The notes beneath the pieces are model-generated. The model saw only the letters and a list, made by a program, of their open reading frames with translations. It searched no databases and had not been told where the DNA came from. From positions 1 to 27,221 of the forward strand of contig CAYHZL010000026.1 in the NCBI GenBank assembly GCA_964361075.1: 27,221 nt of DNA, written 5' to 3'. Source of the DNA: CAYHZL01 sp964361075. GTDB lineage: Bacteria > Bacteroidota > Ignavibacteria > UBA10030 > UBA8401. The position numbers and the translations under genes were made by a program. The first letter of the stretch is position 1, and each line of letters starts with the position of its first letter. Shown one piece after another: positions 1 to 5,457 of the stretch.

Positions 1-296
1 TTGTGAAAAGAGAATTCGATAAGATGCCTGCCGACCTTCAACAAATTTTGTTGAAGAACGGAAAAATATTTATGCGCAAGCTAACAGAACAAAGCCGAAA
101 AGATAATGTGAAATCGCTTGAGACATTGAAGAAAAATAAAATGACTTTTATTACACCTGATGCAAACGAAGTGAAATCATATAACGAAATCGGCACTAAA
201 GCGAGAAGAGGATTGGTCGGAAAATTATATTCCGAAGATTTATTGAATCGTGTTGAACAATCACTCTTGGAGTTTCGCGCGAAAGGCGGAAAGTAA
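1..296 (+). CDS. dctP: TRAP transporter substrate-binding protein, 3' part
   Basis: This is the C-terminal ~97 residues of a periplasmic solute-binding protein of the DctP family; the open frame runs off the left edge, so the GTG at position 3 is not a real start. The fragment has the family's usual tail: a helix beginning MPADLQQILLKNGKIF, a basic helix, then TFITPDANEVKSYNEI and a last helix ending LLEFRAKGGK. In this family the protein captures an organic acid in the periplasm and delivers it to the DctQM permease. The stop codon TAA abuts the ATG of dctQ with no gap, and dctM follows, so the three form one operon. The substrate cannot be told from this tail. Confidence comes mainly from the context with dctQM. 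Confidence 0.85.
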   Translation, partial: VKREFDKMPADLQQILLKNGKIFMRKLTEQSRKDNVKSLETLKKNKMTFITPDANEVKSYNEIGTKARRGLVGKLYSEDLLNRVEQSLLEFRAKGGK

Positions 297-806
297 ATGA
301 ATATTCTCTGGACGATTGATACGTGGATTGAAAAATTTATCGGCTGGCTGCTTATTTTTTTTCTGGGCGTGATGATTGTGATGGCGTTTGGGCAAGTAGT
401 GCTGCGAAATTTTTTCAACAGCAGTATTGAATGGGGCGATGTGTTTCTCCGTCATTTGGTTCTCTGGGTTGGCTTCTTCGGTGCAACAATTGCAACCGGC
501 GAAGGACGTCATCTAAAAATTGAATTCCTCGCTAAAATGGTAAACGCACGCACGCGAAAAATATTTTTCATCATTACAAATATTTTTGCTTCCATCGTGT
601 GCTACTTTTTATTTCGTGCCTCGCTCGTCTTTATCACTATGGAGCGGGAGTCTGCTTCCATACTGATTCTCAATTTTCCGACGTGGTATTTTATTACCAT
701 TCTTCCGGTTGGATATGCAATGATCTCGTTCCGGTTTGTTGTTGCCGCGCTTCATGCTCTTGTTGAAACATTGCATAGCAAATGGACAATGAAGGAGCAT
801 GTGTAA
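297..806 (+). CDS. dctQ: TRAP transporter small permease DctQ
   Basis: 169-residue inner-membrane protein with four hydrophobic segments (about residues 12-35, 48-66, 87-110 and 127-150), the size and layout of DctQ small permeases. The stretch between the first two segments, with VVLRNFFNSSIEWGDVFLRH, resembles the conserved RYxFNxSxxWxxExxR region of the family. DctQ joins DctM to form the sodium-driven membrane part that receives substrate from DctP. The ATG follows the dctP stop immediately; its own stop TAA overlaps the dctM ATG by one base (TAATG), so translation is probably coupled. Confidence 0.9.
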   Translation: MNILWTIDTWIEKFIGWLLIFFLGVMIVMAFGQVVLRNFFNSSIEWGDVFLRHLVLWVGFFGATIATGEGRHLKIEFLAKMVNARTRKIFFIITNIFASIVCYFLFRASLVFITMERESASILILNFPTWYFITILPVGYAMISFRFVVAALHALVETLHSKWTMKEHV

Positions 807-2068
807 TGCCGATACTTTTCATTGTTCTTGTTCTCGTTATTTTAGTATTGATTGGCGCGCCGCTTTTTTCAATTATCGGCACCATCTCAATGCTTGGTTT
901 TTTTTCGCAGGATATTGACACTGCTGCTGTGATTGTTGAATTGTATCGCCTTGCCAGTCAGCCGGTGTTGCTGGCAATTCCGCTCTTCACAGTTGCAGGA
1001 TATTTTCTTGCTGAAAGTAAAGCGCCGCAGCGCATCGTTGCGCTTGCACATGCGCTTATCGGCTGGATGCCGGGTGGACTTGCCATTGTTGTACTAATGA
1101 GCTGTGCGATTTTTACGGCGTTCACCGGCGGTTCGGGTATTACCATTGTTGCACTCGGCGGATTAGTCTTTCCAATTTTGATTGCAGAAAAATATTCCGA
1201 AAAATTTGCGCTCGGTCTTGTTACCACATCAGGCAGTCTCGGATTATTATTTCCGCCAAGTCTTCCCATTATTTTATATGGAACGTTCGCCGAAGTATCA
1301 ATTGATAATTTATTTCGTGCAGGCATCGTTCCCGGATTTTTACTCGTGTTTGTTCTTGCAGTGTACAGCATTCGTCAAGGCGCTGTTCTGCACATCGAAC
1401 GTCATCCGTTCGATGCAAAAAAAATATGGAACGCCTTAAAAAATGTTGCATGGGAAATTCCGCTTCCGCCTTTCATCATCGGCGGAATTTACGGAGGATA
1501 CTTTACTGCGACGGAAGCGGCGGCGGTTACTGCATTTTATGTGTTCATTGTGGAAGTCTTCATCTACAAAGATTTAAAATTCACAACCGATGTTCCGCGT
1601 GTGATGAAAGAAAGTATGGTGCTTGTCGGCGCAATCTTAATGATTCTTGCGACTGCGATGGGTTTGACGAGCTTCCTCATCGATCAGCAAATTCCGCAAA
1701 AATTATTTGAATTGATTCGCCAATACGTGGAAAGCAAAATTATTTTCTTAATGCTGCTCAATGTGTTTCTCCTGATCATCGGCATGATGATGGAAATATT
1801 TTCGGCAATCGTTGTGGTGCCGCTCATCGTCCCGATTGCGAAACAATATGGTATTGATCCGATTCACCTCGGCATTATTTTTCTCGCCAATTTAGAAATT
1901 GCATATCTCATGCCGCCGATTGGAATGAATCTTTTCATGTCAAGCTTCCGTTTTAAGAAAACAATTGGCGAAGTAACCGTTGCGACACTGCCATTTATTC
2001 TGGTGCTATTTATTGCGCTCCTCATCATTACTTACGTGCCTGAATTGAGTTTGTGGTTGGTGAAGTAA
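806..2068 (+). CDS. dctM: TRAP transporter large permease DctM
   Basis: Large, about 12-segment membrane protein of 420 residues, the normal DctM length. It begins MPILFIVLVLVILVLIGAPL and carries the family's glycine-rich stretches (FTGGSGITIVALGG, TTSGSLGLLFPPSLPIILYG) and the late LEIAYLMPPIGMNLF motif. It forms the substrate and sodium pathway of the transporter. I chose the ATG at 806 rather than the in-frame ATG at 782: an AAGGAG ribosome-binding site lies at 792-797, eight bases before 806, and the protein then starts directly with its first membrane segment. Last gene of the dctPQM operon; the next gene is over a kilobase away. Confidence 0.92.
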   Translation: MPILFIVLVLVILVLIGAPLFSIIGTISMLGFFSQDIDTAAVIVELYRLASQPVLLAIPLFTVAGYFLAESKAPQRIVALAHALIGWMPGGLAIVVLMSCAIFTAFTGGSGITIVALGGLVFPILIAEKYSEKFALGLVTTSGSLGLLFPPSLPIILYGTFAEVSIDNLFRAGIVPGFLLVFVLAVYSIRQGAVLHIERHPFDAKKIWNALKNVAWEIPLPPFIIGGIYGGYFTATEAAAVTAFYVFIVEVFIYKDLKFTTDVPRVMKESMVLVGAILMILATAMGLTSFLIDQQIPQKLFELIRQYVESKIIFLMLLNVFLLIIGMMMEIFSAIVVVPLIVPIAKQYGIDPIHLGIIFLANLEIAYLMPPIGMNLFMSSFRFKKTIGEVTVATLPFILVLFIALLIITYVPELSLWLVK

Positions 2069-2136
2069 TCTATGCAGTAGCAGATGTCAAACATCTTGAA
2101 TAAATAGTTGAACCTTAAAAAGTTCTTGAGCTACCC

Positions 2137-2158
2137 AACCCTTCGAGGGTTTTGTTTA
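2137..2158 (+). terminator. Possible terminator after dctM
   Basis: AACCCT-TCG-AGGGTT forms a 6-bp stem with a three-base loop, followed by the T-rich TTGTTT. It lies about 70 bases after the dctM stop. The stem is short and it sits among other palindromic debris (AACCTTAAAAAGTT near 2110 is loosely mirrored by CACTTTTTTAAGGAAC near 2240), so it could instead belong to a decayed mobile element. Confidence 0.4.
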
Positions 2159-2262
2159 ATCAGTATGAAAAGTTTTTTCAGTTTCAACGATTTTATCAGA
2201 TAATACTCGAAGGCACGAAGTGCTCCTTTGGAGGTTTACCACTTTTTTAAGGAACGATTAAA

Positions 2263-2513
2263 GGGCGGTTCTATAAATTGAAAAAAAAATTTCTCGCAAA
2301 GACGCGAAGTCGCAAAGTATTGATTTTATTATGCTTTAGGGTATCTCTAAAAACTAGTTACGAAACCTTCAAGGTTTTTATTTTAGCGATGTACATAAAA
2401 TTTTAACATCACAAAATTTGGTCAAGATAAACCTTGAAGGTTTTTAGAGATGCCCTTTAATAATTGTTTTCTTTGCGCCTTGGCGGTGAAACAATGAATT
2501 TTTAGAACTGCCC
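2263..2513. repeat. MITE-like element A, interrupted by element B
   Basis: Ends are inverted repeats: GGGCGGTTCTATAAATT on the left and AATTTTTAGAACTGCCC on the right. The element is flanked by a 4-bp direct repeat TAAA (2259-2262 and 2514-2517), as expected of a target-site duplication. The inside repeats the phrase CGCAAAGACGCGAAGTCGCAAAG against TTTGCGCCTTGGCGG. With element B and one copy of its duplication removed, A is 130 bp, close to the 134 bp of the second copy at 3049-3182. It encodes nothing and would need a transposase from elsewhere. Confidence 0.8.
2339..2455. repeat. MITE-like element B, nested inside A
   Basis: 117-bp non-coding element with near-perfect ends GGGTATCTCTAAAAA and TTTTTAGAGATGCCC, flanked by TTTA on both sides (2335-2338 and 2456-2459). 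Each end also carries an AAACCTT-type inner motif (AAACCTTCAAGG left, AAACCTTGAAGG right). It interrupts element A, so it is the younger insertion. Confidence 0.8.
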
Positions 2514-2523
2514 TAAATAAAAT

Positions 2524-2562
2524 ATGAAACTTACCGACAACGAAATACGCGACATTCAATAG
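2524..2562 (+). pseudogene. Remnant of a mod methyltransferase gene start
   Basis: An ATG-led fragment reads MKLTDNEIRDIQ and then hits TAG. Its first 33 bases match the first 33 bases of the mod gene at 5454 at 31 positions (MKLTGNEIRDI there). Similarity ends after that. It is best read as the leftover 5' end of a second, related methyltransferase gene, or of a duplication of this one. It begins seven bases after the right-hand target duplication of element A. Confidence 0.65.
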
Positions 2563-2749
2563 CCAAAAAATCAGGGAAACAAGTTGACAATCCCGAACCT
2601 ACTTGGCATATTAAATCCAGCAAGCCCGCCGCGCCTCTGCAATGCAAGCGAAATTCGGTGGGCGTTACTTTATACGGGGATTTTTGAAATTTGAAAAAAC
2701 ACCACTTATCCTCGAAGAGCAAACCGATCTTCTCATTATATTCTAAATC
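2563..2749. other. Unassigned stretch between repeats
   Basis: No credible gene. Forward frames are broken by stops; a 63-codon reverse frame exists but has no ribosome-binding site and no family I recognise. The sequence is somewhat richer in G+C around 2610-2660 than its surroundings. It may be decayed gene debris belonging with the mod remnant just upstream. Confidence 0.4.
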
Positions 2750-2755
2750 AATTAT

Positions 2756-2906
2756 GAGTCTGCTCTAAAAAGGCGTTTACCGTCATTGCGAGGATCCGCC
2801 GCAGGCGGAGACGAAGCAATCTTTTGGAACCAGCTTAAATTCAAGAGATTGCTTCTGCGGCGGATCGCACTGACATCACTTAAGAGAACCTTTTTAGAGT
2901 GAACTC
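2756..2906. repeat. MITE-like element C
   Basis: 151-bp element with imperfect inverted ends GAGTCTGCTCTAAAAAGG and CCTTTTTAGAGTGAACTC, bounded by AATTAT on both sides (2750-2755 and 2907-2912), a likely 6-bp target duplication. Inside is the inverted pair GTCATTGCGAGGATCC...GAAGCAATCT / GAGATTGCTTC...GGATCGCACTGAC, a motif also found in the element at 10553-10695. No coding potential. Confidence 0.7.
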
Positions 2907-3048
2907 AATTATGAAAAATGACAAAGTGATAGATTGTTAATTGTTTAAAAAATGAAACAGTTGTTTATGAATTGAAAACGGCATATTTTAGAGCAAAATG
3001 TAAATTGTAAATATTACATTTGTTAAATAATAAGTAAATAAGTAATAA

Positions 3049-3182
3049 GGGTGGTTCTATAAATTCAAAAAAGACTTTACCGCTCCCAAAGGGATGCCGT
3101 TGGCAAAAGACGCGAAGCCGCAAAATGTTTATTATTATTTGTTTTCTTCGTGGCGAAAAAAACTTAATTTTTGGAACCGCCC
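3049..3182. repeat. MITE-like element A, second copy
   Basis: 134-bp element with ends GGGTGGTTCTATAAATT and AATTTTTGGAACCGCCC, flanked by ATAA at 3045-3048 and 3183-3186. It shares its ends and its inner GACGCGAAG.CGCAAA phrase with the element at 2263-2513, and it is uninterrupted, so it shows what that copy looked like before element B entered. Confidence 0.8.
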
Positions 3183-3204
3183 ATAAGTAATCCACTTTGT
3201 AATT

Positions 3205-3340
3205 ATGAATCCTCGTTTTTCTCATTTTGACCTTCGCTTAGTAGCACCATCATTTGGTGATACTCTTACCGATCTAATTATAGATTTGGATAAATTGCGA
3301 ATAAGAAGACTTTCCGGAACTACACATCCTTTAATTTTTT
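3205..3340 (+). pseudogene. Truncated Fic-family gene start
   Basis: ATG-led frame whose first ~45 residues (DLRLVAPSFGDTLTDLII, then DKLRIRRLSGTTHPLIF) look like the N-terminal segment of Fic/DUF4172-type AMP-transferase proteins, which normally run over 300 residues and include an HPFxxGN motif. Here the frame enters a mobile element at 3341. Rejoining the sequence across the element gives PLIFYLSS and a stop, so the gene was probably already cut short before the element arrived. Family assignment is from memory of the N-terminal pattern. Confidence 0.5.
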
Positions 3341-3482
3341 GTAATTGCTCAGCGAAAACAACCCCACCCTTTATCCCTCCCCTTTTAGGGGAGGGAATTT
3401 TCTCCCCCTGAAATGGGGAGAAGCAAAGAGGGGGTGATTTGAAGTAAAAACGAATTTTTAATTTGCCACGCTGAGTAGTTAC
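3341..3482. repeat. Mobile element D, copy 1
   Basis: Ends are GTAATTGCTCAGCG (3341-3354) and CGCTGAGTAGTTAC (3469-3482), inverted repeats shared with the elements at 16280 and 19527. AATTTTTT lies at 3333-3340 and again, one base offset, at 3484-3491, a likely 8-bp target duplication. The interior has a strong CCCTCCCCTTTTAGGGGAGGG hairpin region (3376-3396) and is unrelated to the interiors of the other two copies. The right end lies 20 bases upstream of the -35 box of the HTH gene. Confidence 0.75.
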
Positions 3483-3501
3483 CAATTTTTTATCTTTCTT
3501 C

Positions 3502-3530
3502 TTGACAAAATACAAGCTGTGTGGTATTTT
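3502..3530 (+). promoter_or_regulatory. Sigma-70-type promoter of the HTH-ImmA operon
   Basis: TTGACA at 3502-3507, a 17-base spacer, then TATTTT at 3525-3530. A perfect -35 with an acceptable -10 at the ideal distance, 27 bases before the start codon. The -10 lies inside the palindrome at 3518-3542. Confidence 0.75.
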
Positions 3531-3542
3531 ACATACCACACA
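3518..3542. promoter_or_regulatory. Palindromic operator overlapping the -10 box
   Basis: TGTGTGGTAT and ATACCACACA are perfect 10-bp inverted arms around a 5-base centre TTTAC. The left arm covers the -10 box. A dimeric HTH repressor bound here would block RNA polymerase, so the downstream HTH protein probably represses its own operon. This is inferred from position and symmetry. Confidence 0.7.
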
Positions 3543-3556
3543 ACGAAGGAGAATAT

Positions 3557-3919
3557 ATGACATTTGGAGAATTTGTAAAAGAAAAGCGTTTAATGGCAGA
3601 ATTAAGTCTTCGTGAATTTTGCAGGCAAGCAGAACTTGATCCGAGCAATTGGAGCAAAGTTGAACGCGATGTGCTTTCGGCTTCTGGAACCAGGGAGTCT
3701 TTAGAAAGAATTGCAAAACTTCTGAGACTTAAAAAGAACTCTGCTGATTGGACAACTTTTTTTGATCTTGCTTCAATTTCGCAGCAACGTATACCGGATG
3801 ATGTGTACGAAGATAAGGATGTTATTTCTGCATTACCGGTGTTTTTTAGAACTGTTCGCGGAGAAAAGCCAAGCGAAGAAGAATTAAATAATTTAATTTC
3901 TCTTTTGAAGCGAAGATAA
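3557..3919 (+). CDS. HTH transcriptional regulator (XRE type), partner of ImmA-like protease
   Basis: 120-residue cytoplasmic protein. An N-terminal Cro/CI-type helix-turn-helix spans about residues 4-55 (MAELSLREFCRQAELDPSNW, then SKVER), and the rest is a short helical tail. Start at the ATG at 3557, with AAGGAG at 3546-3551. In the common arrangement an XRE regulator is followed by an ImmA/IrrE metallopeptidase that cleaves it to relieve repression; here the peptidase gene starts two bases after the stop. A sigma-70 promoter with a perfect palindrome over its -10 box precedes the gene, which supports autorepression. It could alternatively act as the antitoxin-like half of a toxin-antitoxin pair. 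Confidence 0.8.
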   Translation: MTFGEFVKEKRLMAELSLREFCRQAELDPSNWSKVERDVLSASGTRESLERIAKLLRLKKNSADWTTFFDLASISQQRIPDDVYEDKDVISALPVFFRTVRGEKPSEEELNNLISLLKRR

Positions 3920-3921
3920 TT

Positions 3922-4536
3922 ATGCCACTTGATTTTTCTAAGATTGCTGTTCCTTATTTAACGGATGATGAAATTCGTAAACGTGCAGATGAATTTCGTG
4001 AACAACATTGGGGGAATAAACTCCCAGTTGATATTGAATTGATCGTAGAACGAAATCTTAAACTACTTATCATTCCTGTTTCTGATCTTCGCTACCGAGC
4101 ACATACCGAAGCGTTTCTTTCCGGCGATTTAAAAGAAATTGTTTATGATCCGCAAACATCGGAAGTTCGTACACGGTTTTCTATTGCTCACGAAATCGGA
4201 CATTATACCCTCCATCGAGATATTGTTTCTAAACTCCGACCAACTTCGTTCGAAGAGTGGAAAGAAATTCAATTAACTATTCCAGATGGATTTTGGGGAA
4301 GGGTAGAATACCAAGCAAGAGAATTTGCGGGGCGATTGCTTGTGCCGCGCTCTTTACTTATTGAAGAATTGAAAGTGATTCGTCCGCTTATTGAAAAAGC
4401 AAAAACAATTGTGCCTGATTTAGAAGATCCTGCGATTAAAGAGCTCATCTCTCCAAAACTGGCAAAGAAATTCTTTGTCTCCGATGAGGTCATTAAACGA
4501 AGGTTAGATGCGGAGAATATTTCTCCGATACAATAA
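3922..4536 (+). CDS. ImmA/IrrE-family zinc metallopeptidase
   Basis: 204-residue cytoplasmic protein of the ImmA/IrrE (COG2856) family. The zinc site HEIGH is at residues 90-94 within FSIAHEIGHYTLHRD, and the downstream helix EYQAREFAGRLLVP (from 129) supplies the expected third ligand, Glu129. These enzymes cut a partner XRE repressor in response to stress or mobile-element signals. It starts two bases after the HTH gene, so the two are co-transcribed and probably partners. The long gap and promoter upstream of the HTH gene suggest that this pair controls at least the start of the defence island. The target protein is inferred, not shown. Confidence 0.88.
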   Translation: MPLDFSKIAVPYLTDDEIRKRADEFREQHWGNKLPVDIELIVERNLKLLIIPVSDLRYRAHTEAFLSGDLKEIVYDPQTSEVRTRFSIAHEIGHYTLHRDIVSKLRPTSFEEWKEIQLTIPDGFWGRVEYQAREFAGRLLVPRSLLIEELKVIRPLIEKAKTIVPDLEDPAIKELISPKLAKKFFVSDEVIKRRLDAENISPIQ

Positions 4537-4552
4537 TATTATTCTTAATGAA

Positions 4553-5197
4553 ATGAAAAATAAAATATTAAATTATTCCATTGTCACCGTAATTATACTC
4601 TATTGTTGTGGTTGTGCCACAGTTCCAAAAGAATCGGTAGATTTAAGCATAGAACTCACAAAAATGATTCGTTCTGCCGAGAAATCGCATTTAGGTATGC
4701 TTGATCTTTTTATTGCGGAACGTAAACAGCGAGCCAATGAATATATTGATAGCTCATGGACACCTGACTTTATGTATGATTTCGTTAATAATACTCATAT
4801 TCTTGATACATTGAAATATCTTAATAGTGACAAACAAAAACTGTATCATCTAAAAGAATTTTCAGAGGCTGCGGCTAATAGAATCTCGAACAGACGTACA
4901 ACAATGATAGAAGCAATTCACAAAATAGATAATATGCTGAGAGAACGTATTGAACAGCACTATAGCAACATGCTTATTGTGAATCAGACATTAACAGCTC
5001 ATCTACAGGCTGCTGTCGATGTAGACGAAACCAGGAGGAGGATTATGGAATCGATTAATATTGTTCCTCAATCTTTATTGCCTTTAGATAAAATAGGAAA
5101 GGTAATTGATAAGATGGTTTTCTTTAAAGGTGAAGTTAGCGAGGTAGAATCTTTCATTAATGAAACAAAAACCATATTGAAGGAAGAATATAGATGA
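4553..5197 (+). CDS. Putative lipoprotein of unknown function
   Basis: 214 residues from the ATG at 4553. I prefer this start to the in-frame ATG at 4508, which lies inside the ImmA gene and would bury the signal peptide. Residues 1-22 form a positively charged start, a hydrophobic core (IVTVIILYCCG) and a Cys, a plausible though non-canonical lipobox (YCCG-C), so it may be lipidated and anchored outside the inner membrane. The rest is strongly helical and charged, with likely coiled-coil stretches and no recognised domain. Its last four bases overlap the next gene (ATGA). A lipoprotein inside a restriction-modification operon is unusual and unexplained. Confidence 0.65.
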   Translation: MKNKILNYSIVTVIILYCCGCATVPKESVDLSIELTKMIRSAEKSHLGMLDLFIAERKQRANEYIDSSWTPDFMYDFVNNTHILDTLKYLNSDKQKLYHLKEFSEAAANRISNRRTTMIEAIHKIDNMLRERIEQHYSNMLIVNQTLTAHLQAAVDVDETRRRIMESINIVPQSLLPLDKIGKVIDKMVFFKGEVSEVESFINETKTILKEEYR

Positions 5198-5457
5198 GTA
5201 TTTATGACGAAAAAGCAAAAGAGAGCGCGAACCGCACCGATGAGAAACATAAGGGAAAGATTTTGGGTTTTTCAACCTTGAGCGAGGATGCTATCAATGC
5301 AATTGCCCCCGAACCCGCAGATAAAGAAAAACTCTCGAAACTGATTGAGATAGTGAAATCCTCTACCGAGGACAATATAAAGATTACCGAAATAAAGAAG
5401 AACTTTGATAATCTTGCGGACATAATGTTAAACGCATTAAAGATTTTATTAAAATGA
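5194..5457 (+). CDS. Small protein of unknown function, coupled to mod
   Basis: 87 residues, charged and helical, with no Cys, no membrane segment and no family I recognise (LSEDAINAIAPEPADKEKLS, then a C-terminal helix ending DIMLNALKILLK). It is joined by 4-base ATGA overlaps to the lipoprotein gene upstream and to mod downstream, so the three are almost certainly translated from one message. The tight coupling to mod suggests a role in that system, perhaps dosage or assembly, but nothing in the sequence shows which. Confidence 0.65.
   Translation: MSIYDEKAKESANRTDEKHKGKILGFSTLSEDAINAIAPEPADKEKLSKLIEIVKSSTEDNIKITEIKKNFDNLADIMLNALKILLK

Noticed and set aside
1182..1710. Open frames inside dctM in other frames, both strands
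   Set aside because: Shadows of the dctM coding sequence; no ribosome-binding sites and low-complexity, Cys/His-rich translations.
2108..2256. A further inverted-repeat element (AACCTTAAAAAGTT / CACTTTTTTAAGGAAC)
   Set aside because: Ends match only loosely and no target duplication was found; it may be a decayed element but cannot be supported.
4508..4552. Earlier start for the lipoprotein gene
   Set aside because: It lies within the ImmA gene and would place a polar stretch before the signal peptide.
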